From Candidatus Vogelbacteria bacterium CG10_big_fil_rev_8_21_14_0_10_51_16 (GTDB taxonomy: Bacteria > Patescibacteriota > Minisyncoccia > Phycocordibacterales > JACRKE01): DNA of 6,288 nucleotides. Each line of letters starts with the position of its first letter. Positions within the stretch are counted from its first letter, which is position 1. The notes under the pieces are model-generated. The model was not told where the DNA came from. It saw nothing but the letters and a program-made list of their open reading frames with translations, and searched no databases. Positions 1 to 5,392 of this stretch are shown one piece after another. The stretch is taken from positions 778 to 7,065 of the forward strand of contig PCYI01000018.1 of NCBI GenBank assembly GCA_002774795.1, given 5' to 3'. A program made the translations under genes and the position numbers.

Positions 1-38
1 TGCGACCTTATGATCTCCGACACCCTTCTATACAATGA

Positions 39-71
39 AACACGCGACAACCACAAAAGGTGTCGCGTGTT
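39..71 (-). terminator. Stem-loop downstream of the coiled-coil gene, possible intrinsic terminator
   Basis: An 11-bp perfect inverted repeat (39-49 pairs with 61-71, core ACACGCGACA/TGTCGCGTGT) encloses an 11-base loop. It lies about 65 bases past the stop of the minus-strand operon. Read on the minus strand, the stem is followed by TTCATTG, which has only a weak T-run, so a Rho-independent terminator is plausible but not clean. On the plus strand the stem is followed by an A-rich stretch. It could instead be an mRNA 3'-end stabiliser. Confidence 0.45.
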
Positions 72-136
72 CGCAAAAGAATATATCGAGAGAGAAACGC
101 AAGCACTGCCGTAGCCCTATCAACACTCTTTTTCGT

Positions 137-487
137 TCACTCTTTCTTGTCGGCATTTCGTGCTTCGGCCTCTTTTTTTTGTTCTTCTTCACGGGCCCCA
201 TTTAACTCTTCTTGATTTTTTGCCAACTCACTTTGTAATTGCGAGAGCTCTCCATGGAGGCGCGATAGTTCAGCGGTCGCCTTCTGTGTTTTTTCTGACG
301 CGCTCCTCTCGCCTTCTTGGGCCTCCCGAAGTCTGCCTTCTGCTTCCCTCACCTTTTCAGCGGAAGACTTTTCCTCTCGCTCCAGACTCTTTTTTTCATC
401 TCCAGCTCGCTCGAGCTCGCGTTCAATATCTTTTATCTTTCCTTCGGTATTCCTTATCTCCTTCTCACATGTTGAAACGTCCTTCAT
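137..487 (-). CDS. Short charged coiled-coil protein of unknown function
   Basis: This 116-residue protein is made almost entirely of Glu, Lys, Arg, Ala, Ser and Gln, with Leu or Ala at heptad-like spacing from about residue 9 to 100, for example SRLHGELSQLQSEL. This predicts one long continuous coiled coil. There is no signal peptide, membrane segment or catalytic motif. One Cys (residue 7) is present. It begins 27 bases after the DUF3298 gene and is probably the last gene of that operon, although a TATA-like box 6 bases before its ATG (494-499) suggests its own promoter as well. The stop is TGA. Low-complexity coiled coils defeat homology naming, so a structural or scaffolding role is only a guess. 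The overlapping plus-strand reading frame is Leu/Pro/Phe-rich and looks like a shadow. Confidence 0.7.
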   Translation of the reverse strand: MKDVSTCEKEIRNTEGKIKDIERELERAGDEKKSLEREEKSSAEKVREAEGRLREAQEGERSASEKTQKATAELSRLHGELSQLQSELAKNQEELNGAREEEQKKEAEARNADKKE

Positions 488-493
488 AAAGTT

Positions 494-499
494 ATTTTA
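494..499 (-). promoter_or_regulatory. TATA-like -10 box close to the coiled-coil gene start
   Basis: On the minus strand the box reads TAAAAT (5 of 6 to TATAAT), followed by 6 bases (AACTTT) and then the ATG at 487. Transcription would start at or within a base or two of the A of the start codon, giving a leaderless mRNA. No good -35 box is seen. It lies in the gap after the DUF3298 stop, so it could be an internal promoter within the operon. Confidence 0.35.
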
Positions 500-514
500 G
501 TTAAACCGTTAATC

Positions 515-1342
515 TTAATCTCTAGCAAGAAAACGCCACTCGGGCCGGAGGATCTCTGCAAGCTCCCCCCACGAAACCTTCACGTCTAGAATGCCGAAAA
601 CATAGGGCGCCACCTGGTATGGATTAAAGATGAGTACGAGACCATTCTCCCCCATCACAAAATGTTTGTAGTGATCTTTTGTTGGCGTCGTCCCCCTTGA
701 AATCTGGTCACCAAAACGCCGATCAGACCCCCCTGTGAAGGGTGCGAGCTGTTTTCGCAGTTCCTCGACGGCGCGACCGGCAAGGTGCGAGAGGGCGGCC
801 TCAGGCGAAACGAAAAAGTTCTCTAAGCGCACCTGCTCGCCGGTATCAAGGCGAAAAGTGACGCCAGAAGCATGACCGTCGGGATGGGCCGCCCCCGCAT
901 AGTAGGGCGAGTGCACGAAACGAATCGAAAGAAGCGGGACTGGGGCTCCCCCCTCCCTTGCTTGGGAGTCCACAGTTATTGTTGGCATTTGCTCTATCGC
1001 ATAGGTGACCACAAGAGCGCTTTCTCGAGACCGAGCAACAGAAGAGTCGCTTTCAAGTACCGCGGACCGGAAAGCGTCCAGTTCTTCGAGCACACTCGCC
1101 AGGACGATAGAGTTTACCTTTTTTTGCGCCTCTCTATCTCTCCAACCTCTAAGCTCCGGGTACTGCACATCTATGTGATAGCGGCCCCCAACATCGGTTT
1201 CCACAATGGCGCGCTCCGCAATATAGACCCGCTCAAAAGCGGGCCCATCTCCTTTTCCAATTAGAAACGAAACAGACACCACAAACATAAGTGCTACCAG
1301 AAAAAACAAAGGGGCGTAATATCTTTGAGTACAGCTTTTCAT
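515..1342 (-). CDS. Membrane-anchored DUF3298 (RsiV/PdaC-like) extracytoplasmic protein
   Basis: The 275-residue protein has a hydrophobic segment at about residues 10-28, an uncleaved anchor or signal peptide, and the rest should lie outside the membrane. Residues about 50-120 resemble the DUF4163 part (YHIDVQYPEL, then a KKVNSIV helix). Residues about 138-265 match DUF3298: the SPYYAGAAHPDGH segment, FRLDTGEQVRLENFF, and the hallmark GLVLIFNPYQVAPYVFG followed by VSWGEL. These domains occur together in B. subtilis PdaC and in the anti-sigma factor RsiV, where the domain binds peptidoglycan or lysozyme. No deacetylase catalytic domain and no sigma-interacting N-terminal domain follows here, so a cell-wall sensing or binding role is inferred only. 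The ATG lies one base after the stop of the MBL-fold hydrolase gene (TAA-A-ATG), indicating translational coupling. Confidence 0.85.
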   Translation of the reverse strand: MKSCTQRYYAPLFFLVALMFVVSVSFLIGKGDGPAFERVYIAERAIVETDVGGRYHIDVQYPELRGWRDREAQKKVNSIVLASVLEELDAFRSAVLESDSSVARSRESALVVTYAIEQMPTITVDSQAREGGAPVPLLSIRFVHSPYYAGAAHPDGHASGVTFRLDTGEQVRLENFFVSPEAALSHLAGRAVEELRKQLAPFTGGSDRRFGDQISRGTTPTKDHYKHFVMGENGLVLIFNPYQVAPYVFGILDVKVSWGELAEILRPEWRFLARD

Positions 1343-1343
1343 T

Positions 1344-1985
1344 TTAAAATGACACCGATGTGTTGTCTTCTAGTATGCAGACATCGATCCCGTGTTTAGG
1401 AAGAACCTCGCGGGGAAGCGCGTGGACGGTCCCGGGCACGCGCAGAATGCCTTCGTGAATTGGAATGGCAACTTTTGGCTTCACGGCGATGGCAAACTCA
1501 ACACTCATGCCTATCGTCGTCCACGGCCCAGCCACCGGCAATGCGAGAATCTCTACAGGAAAACTTGGCATCTCTAAACTGTCTCCGGGGTGGTAGAAAC
1601 GCTTTGCTATGCGGTAACCAACATTAGCACACTGTGGCCATTCTTGATGCAAGAGGGCGTGGAGCTCTCCCTCCCCCTCTATCTCCACCTCGCCAATTTT
1701 TATTCCTTGTCCACGTCCACCAAGTAACTCCTGAAAAGGAACGCCTCGTTCTGTAAGTTTGCGCCCCACACTTCCATTTGTAATCACCTGAGCATCCGGG
1801 CAACGGCCAAGTATTGAAGCCACTTTTTCGGAAACAAAATGGTCCTTGTGTTCATGGGTAATGATTATGGCATCGAGATTAATAAGGGCATCGGGAACCT
1901 TACTGTATTCCCCCGGGTCAAAAAGGAGCCGTACTCCTTTTTCTTCAACAAGCAAACACGAATGGCCATATTTAGTAATCTTCAT
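1344..1985 (-). CDS. MBL-fold metal-dependent hydrolase, UlaG-like
   Basis: This 213-residue, apparently complete cytosolic enzyme has a metallo-beta-lactamase fold. The signature HxHxDH is at residues 44-49 (HEHKDH), preceded by the typical opening MKITKYGHSC with His8. Further likely metal ligands are His132/Asp135 in YHPGD and His177 in IPIHEG. Members of this UlaG/YtkL-type group (COG2220) hydrolyse phosphodiester or lactone bonds, but most lack a known substrate, and none can be assigned here. There is no signal peptide. It is the first gene of a three-gene minus-strand operon. The start is chosen because it opens at the conserved MKI...GHSC and has a TAAAAT box 6 bases upstream. No ribosome binding site is visible. 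Confidence 0.9.
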   Translation of the reverse strand: MKITKYGHSCLLVEEKGVRLLFDPGEYSKVPDALINLDAIIITHEHKDHFVSEKVASILGRCPDAQVITNGSVGRKLTERGVPFQELLGGRGQGIKIGEVEIEGEGELHALLHQEWPQCANVGYRIAKRFYHPGDSLEMPSFPVEILALPVAGPWTTIGMSVEFAIAVKPKVAIPIHEGILRVPGTVHALPREVLPKHGIDVCILEDNTSVSF

Positions 1986-1991
1986 AACTTG

Positions 1992-2018
1992 ATTTTAACA
2001 GATTATGAGGAGTAACAA
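1992..2018 (-). promoter_or_regulatory. Candidate promoter of the MBL hydrolase operon, leaderless spacing
   Basis: On the minus strand TAAAAT (1992-1997, 5 of 6 to consensus) sits 6 bases before the ATG. A weak -35 match, TTGTTA (2013-2018), lies 15 bases upstream of it. Transcription would begin at about the start codon, consistent with the absence of a Shine-Dalgarno sequence. Confidence 0.45.
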
Positions 2019-2022
2019 AACC

Positions 2023-2039
2023 GAACGACACTCTCGTTC
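2023..2039. repeat. Short inverted repeat next to the MBL operon promoter
   Basis: GAACGA (2023-2028) and TCGTTC (2034-2039) are perfect complements around a 5-base centre. The repeat sits just upstream of the candidate -35 box of the minus-strand operon, so a protein operator is possible. On the minus strand the second arm is followed by GGTTTTG, which could also pass as a weak terminator, but no minus-strand gene lies upstream. Confidence 0.3.
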
Positions 2040-2051
2040 ACTTCGTAAGCT

Positions 2052-2082
2052 TTGACACTCATGAGCATCTTGGGTTTACAAT
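2052..2082 (+). promoter_or_regulatory. Candidate sigma70-type promoter reading towards the small conserved gene and mltG
   Basis: A perfect TTGACA (2052-2057) is followed, 19 bases later, by TACAAT (2077-2082, 5 of 6). The spacer is longer than the optimal 17. Transcription from here would give an untranslated leader of about 130 bases before the gene at 2220, containing the palindromes at 2124-2146. Confidence 0.4.
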
Positions 2083-2123
2083 CGAAAGAACTGTGTCTTT
2101 GTTTATTTTGGCTCGTCATCTGG

Positions 2124-2146
2124 GTTTAAACTCTTTACAATGTAAA
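2124..2146. repeat. Two adjacent palindromes in the divergent control region
   Basis: GTTTAAAC (2124-2131) is a perfect palindrome, and TTTACA-A-TGTAAA (2134-2146) is a perfect inverted repeat about a single central base. Together they resemble a binding site for a dimeric regulator between the MBL operon and the 2220/mltG pair. No regulator gene is in the window. Confidence 0.3.
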
Positions 2147-2206
2147 CAAGGTTTATCGTGGAAGTCCCAAGGGGAAGCCCTAAGGAAAAAAGGGGGCGTG
2201 TCTCCA

Positions 2207-2212
2207 TATAAC
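2207..2212 (+). promoter_or_regulatory. TATA-like -10 box close to the start of the small conserved gene
   Basis: TATAAC (5 of 6) is followed by 7 bases and the ATG at 2220, the spacing expected if transcription starts at the start codon. No convincing -35 box is present at the proper distance. It may act with or instead of the upstream promoter at 2052-2082. Confidence 0.35.
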
Positions 2213-2219
2213 ACAACTC

Positions 2220-2495
2220 ATGAGCGAGAACAAAGCGCACCATACCATTCAGCATGAGGTCGTCCGAGCATGGGCAGAGGAGCGTGGCGGCAAACCCGCC
2301 GTCATCAGCGGCAGTCGCCAAAAGAAATACGGAGGCATCCTCCGGATTGATTTTTATGAGCAAACAGAGCCACTAGAAACGGTGAGCTGGCCAGATTTTT
2401 TTACGATATTTGAGGACCGCAAGCTAGCCTTTCTTTTTCAAGAGGAGACTGCTGACGGAAAGGTCAGCCGCTTTTACAAGTTTTTAAAGCGATAG
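2220..2495 (+). CDS. Small conserved protein of unknown function
   Basis: This 91-residue soluble protein resembles a widespread family of roughly 80-90 residue bacterial proteins that I recognise by pattern but whose function is unknown. Family-like blocks are HEVVRAWAEERGGKPAVI (about residues 12-29), GGILRIDF (38-45), ETVSWPDFFTIFEDRKLAFLFQEETADGKVSRF (53-85), then a short basic end. Some database entries carry an accidental glucan-branching-enzyme label that this short protein cannot support. The gene begins at the only ATG before the conserved region and ends 44 bases before the mltG ATG on the same strand, so the two are probably co-transcribed. A minus-strand frame overlaps its 5' half but lacks any recognisable family. 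Confidence 0.85.
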   Translation: MSENKAHHTIQHEVVRAWAEERGGKPAVISGSRQKKYGGILRIDFYEQTEPLETVSWPDFFTIFEDRKLAFLFQEETADGKVSRFYKFLKR

Positions 2496-2539
2496 CTTTC
2501 TGATTTTGAACTAATGAATTACTGGTGCCAATATTTACA

Positions 2540-3523
2540 ATGCCGAGAATACCTACTTCTAGAAAAAAGATTCCTGCGCGAACCAGCAGAATATTTACCA
2601 CCGGGTTTGTGCTTGGCCTTATGGCCCTTTTTGCGACAAGCGCCCTTATTGTTTTCGCCGAGCGTTACCCTGATTCTCGCAATACGCTTCTTCTCACCAC
2701 GTCAGTCGACCCAATTCACGGAAGCATTGCCGAGAACTCTAATGAAAATACATACTTCGACGAAGAGCCCGGCCTGAGTGCCGCCGCCTGGCACGCCTTT
2801 GACCGTTCCGGTATGCGTGCCGCGCTTTTGCAAGCTTATCAATCTATTATCAGACCGGGCACAAAGGTTGTCATCGTACATCCCGGCCTGCGCAAAGAGG
2901 AGGTGGCTGGTCTTTTTGCCACCAAACTCTCATGGGACGAGGCCACTCGGGCCGAGTTTCTGGCTCTTACAGAAGCGACACCCAGACGTTTGACTGAAGG
3001 CTATCTATACCCGGACACCTACTATGTAGCCTCGGGAGCAGGCGCGGAAGAGGTGCACGAGGCTCTGGCAACTCGCTTCGAAAAGAACGTAAGCGACAGA
3101 TACACCCCTGACACATCCAAGGTAATTACCCTAGACCTTGCCCTCAAGATTGCTTCGCTCATTCAGAGAGAAGCGGCTGGTGCGCACGACATGAGACTAG
3201 TCTCGGGGGTCATCTGGAATCGCCTTTTTCAAGACATGACTCTCGATATCGACGCCACCCTACAATATGCCAAAGGGAGTGAAGAGGATGGCTGGTGGCC
3301 ACGAGTGGTAAGCGACGACAAGTATATCGACTCCCCTTTCAATACCTACCGCCATGGTGGAGTTCCGCCCACTCCCATTGCCAACCCAAGTGTGGCCGCT
3401 ATCTACGCCGCCCTTAACCCTCAAAAAACAGATGCTATTTTCTACCTCCACGACCCCCAACGAAAAATTCGCCTGGCCCGGACGTACAAAGAGCATGTGG
3501 CCAATATTAGAAAATACTATTAA
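2540..3523 (+). CDS. mltG: Endolytic murein transglycosylase MltG (YceG-like)
   Basis: MltG cleaves nascent peptidoglycan glycan strands at the outer face of the membrane, leaving a 1,6-anhydro end, and is thought to set strand length by terminating polymerisation. From the ATG the protein is 327 residues, near the usual family length. A basic N-terminus and one membrane anchor (about 19-40) precede the YceG domain. Family landmarks are EGYLYPDTYY (153-162), IQREA with the catalytic Glu at about 211, SGVIWNRL (222-229), LDIDATLQY (235-243), SPFNTYRHGGVPPTPIANP (265-283) and the terminal EHVANIRKYY. The LysM-like subdomain ahead of the core is short. A GTG at 2525 would add five residues. I prefer the ATG because no ribosome binding site favours either. 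It is downstream of the small conserved gene and convergent with the MazG-like gene. Confidence 0.93.
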   Translation: MPRIPTSRKKIPARTSRIFTTGFVLGLMALFATSALIVFAERYPDSRNTLLLTTSVDPIHGSIAENSNENTYFDEEPGLSAAAWHAFDRSGMRAALLQAYQSIIRPGTKVVIVHPGLRKEEVAGLFATKLSWDEATRAEFLALTEATPRRLTEGYLYPDTYYVASGAGAEEVHEALATRFEKNVSDRYTPDTSKVITLDLALKIASLIQREAAGAHDMRLVSGVIWNRLFQDMTLDIDATLQYAKGSEEDGWWPRVVSDDKYIDSPFNTYRHGGVPPTPIANPSVAAIYAALNPQKTDAIFYLHDPQRKIRLARTYKEHVANIRKYY

Positions 3524-3534
3524 CAAATACCGGA

Positions 3535-3559
3535 CAGCTTGTAGCTTGTAGACAAGCTG
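3535..3559. repeat. Heptamer-repeat hairpin between convergent genes
   Basis: AGCTTGT occurs twice in tandem (3536-3542, 3543-3549) and once inverted as ACAAGCT (3552-3558). CAGCTTGT (3535-3542) and ACAAGCTG (3552-3559) form an 8-bp stem with a 9-base loop. It lies in the 52-base gap between the convergent mltG and MazG-like genes and could end transcription from both sides, although neither side has a strong T-run directly after the stem. Confidence 0.5.
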
Positions 3560-3575
3560 AGAGCCGCGAACAATT

Positions 3576-4190
3576 TTACGGGTTATCATCTGGTGTCTCG
3601 CCCGGTTTAATGACGCGCAGAAAGCGCTTGGTATCTCGGCGCGCAATCTTTTCAATGGTCTTCTCTGTTGCATCGTCCACGCTTGTACCACAAGCGCTCG
3701 CACACTCATCAATGGTTTTAAGTAGGCGGGCCGCGGTAAGCAGAACAGTCTTGTGCTTCGCTAACGCCTCATTGCTTTCGTAAAAACTGTCCACGACGCC
3801 GGCAAACCTACCCGCATCGGCAAAAAGCCGGTTCGCAAGCCGTCTTGGGTCGACGGTCGTATCTAAGCTGAGCGCCGCCTCCACAAAAGGGAGGTCGGCG
3901 AGCCTAATACCATGCTTGTTTGCAAAACACACGACGGCATACATAATGTCCCCAAGTTCGCCCGCCAAATCACCATCTTGCTCGTCGCTACGTTTTTTCT
4001 TGTCGCCAAATCGATGCTTTACTTCCTTGGCTAATTCCCCCACCCCTTCGGCAAGTTGGGACACAATCTCCTCGTCCGACCAGTACTCCCAACCTTTATC
4101 TGAAAACCACTGGTCAATCTCGTGTTGCCAGTGGGAAAAACGAATGCTCGGAGTGTGCTCACTTTTGTCTTTTGGCGTATCGTTATTCAT
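3576..4190 (-). CDS. MazG/YpjD-like nucleotide pyrophosphohydrolase with internal insertion
   Basis: MazG-superfamily enzymes hydrolyse NTPs or dNTPs to the monophosphate and pyrophosphate, often as house-cleaning. This 204-residue cytosolic protein matches the YpjD branch: GWEYWSDEEIVSQLAEGVGELAKEVKHRFGDKKKR (about 33-67), then GELGDIMYAVVCFANKHGI (77-95). The family's closing helix seems to be VDDATEKTIEKIARRDTKRF (171-190). YpjD proteins run to about 110 residues, so roughly 75 residues (about 98-170) look inserted before that last helix. The EExxE..ExxD metal site is incomplete: Glu48, Glu52, Glu78 and Asp81 are present, but the second Glu of the EE pair is Gly49, encoded GGG, one base from GAG. 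Activity is therefore uncertain. The gene starts 30 bases after the VKOR gene, as the third gene of the dsbA operon. No ribosome binding site is visible. Confidence 0.8.
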   Translation of the reverse strand: MNNDTPKDKSEHTPSIRFSHWQHEIDQWFSDKGWEYWSDEEIVSQLAEGVGELAKEVKHRFGDKKKRSDEQDGDLAGELGDIMYAVVCFANKHGIRLADLPFVEAALSLDTTVDPRRLANRLFADAGRFAGVVDSFYESNEALAKHKTVLLTAARLLKTIDECASACGTSVDDATEKTIEKIARRDTKRFLRVIKPGETPDDNP

Positions 4191-4210
4191 GGAAAAAAGT
4201 AGTGATGATT

Positions 4211-4238
4211 GAGTTAAAAGTTAAGAGTCACGAGAGAC
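4211..4238. repeat. Degenerate heptamer tandem repeat across the VKOR stop codon
   Basis: The plus strand reads as four successive 7-base units: GAGTTAA, AAGTTAA, GAGTCAC, GAGAGAC. The VKOR TAA stop (4221-4223 on the minus strand) lies inside the second unit. GAGTCACGAG (4225-4234) is an exact reverse complement of CTCGTGACTC at 4278-4287 and at 4292-4301, so this block can pair with the second heptamer block. Confidence 0.6.
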
Positions 4239-4724
4239 AACAGGGGCATCATTCTTATGGCTTTGAATCGGTCGTGGCTCGTGACTCGTGGCTCGTGACT
4301 CTTGCTTCCATAAATATTGCGTCAGAATAAAGATGCTGGTCGAGGTGGCCGCTGAGAGCAGGCAGTACTGGCAGTAGGCGTTGAGAATGAAGGCCTGAAC
4401 TCCGGTGAAGTAGAGAGCGGCAACGAGACCAAGCCATGAGTACCAAGCAAGCCAGCGCGTGAACTGCCACTTTTTTTCGACAGAAATGTAAAACCCAAGA
4501 AATAGAACACCGAGATAGAAGAGCGCGCCAAAAAGAGCCACCGGAAGTCCAAACACCTCTGAGTAGGCGCTGGTCGTAACTGTCTCACAACCATCGGTAA
4601 GCGAGCAAGGGGGAATCTCACCGCGAAAGTGCTCTACGGTGAGATAGGTGGCATCAACCAAGCCCACAAGAGCAAGGACGAGTAGCACCCCAATAAGCCA
4701 CTGTTTTTTATAGTGCGGTGACAT
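4221..4724 (-). CDS. Vitamin K epoxide reductase (VKOR) family disulfide oxidase
   Basis: Bacterial VKOR proteins reoxidise DsbA-like partners and pass the electrons to quinone, replacing DsbB. From the ATG at 4724 the protein has 167 residues and four predicted membrane helices (about 9-28, 58-79, 91-114, 118-138). The key features are the loop cysteines Cys40 and Cys46 (CSLTDGC), the conserved Ser and FGLPVALFG segment (about 52-66), and the quinone-site CxxC, Cys118-Gln-Tyr-Cys121 (AYCQYC). The preceding DsbA-like gene overlaps by 17 bases. A longer start at 4820 would add 32 non-family residues that overlap dsbA further, so I reject it. The hydrophilic tail from residue 142 is encoded largely by heptamer repeats (ESRATSHEPR...VSRDS) and is unlikely to be conserved. 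Confidence 0.92.
   Translation of the reverse strand: MSPHYKKQWLIGVLLVLALVGLVDATYLTVEHFRGEIPPCSLTDGCETVTTSAYSEVFGLPVALFGALFYLGVLFLGFYISVEKKWQFTRWLAWYSWLGLVAALYFTGVQAFILNAYCQYCLLSAATSTSIFILTQYLWKQESRATSHEPRPIQSHKNDAPVVSRDS
4274..4301. repeat. Four-copy heptamer tandem repeat inside the VKOR 3' end
   Basis: The plus strand holds exactly four units of GTGRCTC alternating GTGGCTC, GTGACTC, GTGGCTC, GTGACTC, that is a perfect 14-base duplication. On the coding minus strand it encodes the VKOR tail ESRATSHEPR. A related unit in inverse orientation lies at 4225-4238, giving a possible 10-bp stem with a loop of about 43 bases. Because 7 is not a multiple of 3, copy-number change would shift the reading frame. 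Confidence 0.7.
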
Positions 4725-5385
4725 CTGTTGTTGTGGTCGCCGAAGAGTCCGCGGGCAACTCAGCCCGTAAGATTGCCCGGAAAGCCTCCATGCCAGGCGG
4801 GTTTTGAAGCTTGCGCCCATTTAGATAGAAGGTTGGAGTGGCGTTCACCCCAAACCTGTTTCCACTTGCAAGGTCGGCGTCCACCTTGTTTATAATGGCC
4901 TGGTCCTGCAGGTCTGTGGCAATCTTATTTAGATCAAGGCCAAGTGTCTGCGCGTAGCCAATGAACTCGGCCGAGGCCTGCTCGTCACTCATGTTAGTCC
5001 AACTGATTTGGTTTTGGAAAATAAGGTCGTGCATCTCAAAGAACTTACCCTGCCGACCCGCCGCTTCAGCCATGTAAGCGGCCGGGCGGGCGTTTCTGTG
5101 CTGAGGTAATGGGTAGTGACGATAGACAAAGCGCAGTGATTCACCATGCTCGGCGAGAAGCTCTTTTACTATCGAGTGATATGAGGCGCAGGCCGGACAC
5201 TGAAAATCGCTGTACTCAACAAGGGTAAGTGGAGCCACGGCAGGGCCGACGGCCTGGTCTACTTCGGTAATCCGAATATCATATGAAGCCACGCCGCCGT
5301 TTTCTTGCTTCGCCATACGCACCACTCCCGCAACCACAAAAATGATAATCAAGATAAAAACCACCCAGAGAATTCCTTTTTGCAT
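4708..5385 (-). CDS. Membrane-anchored DsbA-family thiol:disulfide oxidoreductase
   Basis: The protein introduces or rearranges disulfides in exported proteins, with VKOR as its likely oxidant. Its 225 residues comprise an N-terminal membrane anchor (about 5-22), a linker, and a thioredoxin-fold DsbA domain. The active site CPAC (Cys63-Cys66) sits in EYSDFQCPACASYH. RFVYRHYPLPQHRNARPAA (85-103) is typical of the DsbA/DSBA_2 group, W129 and the helical insert follow, and the cis-proline is Pro184 in FGVNATPTFYLNGR. The length fits the Thioredoxin_4/BdbD-like family. The Ser/Thr-rich end (PADSSATTTTDVT) overlaps the VKOR start by 17 bases, so translation is probably coupled. It is the first gene of the minus-strand operon. 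DsbA is a family label and I assign no symbol. Confidence 0.93.
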   Translation of the reverse strand: MQKGILWVVFILIIIFVVAGVVRMAKQENGGVASYDIRITEVDQAVGPAVAPLTLVEYSDFQCPACASYHSIVKELLAEHGESLRFVYRHYPLPQHRNARPAAYMAEAAGRQGKFFEMHDLIFQNQISWTNMSDEQASAEFIGYAQTLGLDLNKIATDLQDQAIINKVDADLASGNRFGVNATPTFYLNGRKLQNPPGMEAFRAILRAELPADSSATTTTDVTAL

Positions 5386-5392
5386 GATTGTT

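Noticed and set aside
160..489. Plus-strand reading frame of 109 codons opposite the coiled-coil gene
   Set aside because: It is rich in Leu, Phe, Pro and Ser, as expected from the antisense of a Glu/Lys/Arg-rich coiled coil, and has no domain pattern or promoter.
872..1264. Plus-strand reading frame of 130 codons opposite the DUF3298 gene
   Set aside because: The opposite strand carries clear DUF3298 motifs, and this frame shows none.
2103..2363. Minus-strand reading frame of 86 codons overlapping the small conserved gene
   Set aside because: It has no recognisable family pattern and overlaps the 5' half of a plus-strand gene that matches a conserved family from end to end. Its apparent 3' part falls in the control region.
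2525..2539. GTG start for mltG
   Set aside because: It adds five residues with no ribosome binding site or conserved sequence. The ATG at 2540 starts right before the basic segment and anchor. Not strictly excluded.
3260..3712. Minus-strand reading frame of 150 codons overlapping the ends of mltG and the MazG-like gene
   Set aside because: It crosses two genes with strong family matches, and its own sequence has no recognisable features.
4211..4301. CRISPR-like array
   Set aside because: The units are 7 bases and directly abutting, with no spacers.
4725..4820. Longer VKOR start at 4820
   Set aside because: The extra 32 residues lie fully in the DsbA coding sequence, are not membrane-like and are absent from the family. 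The ATG at 4724 directly precedes the first helix.
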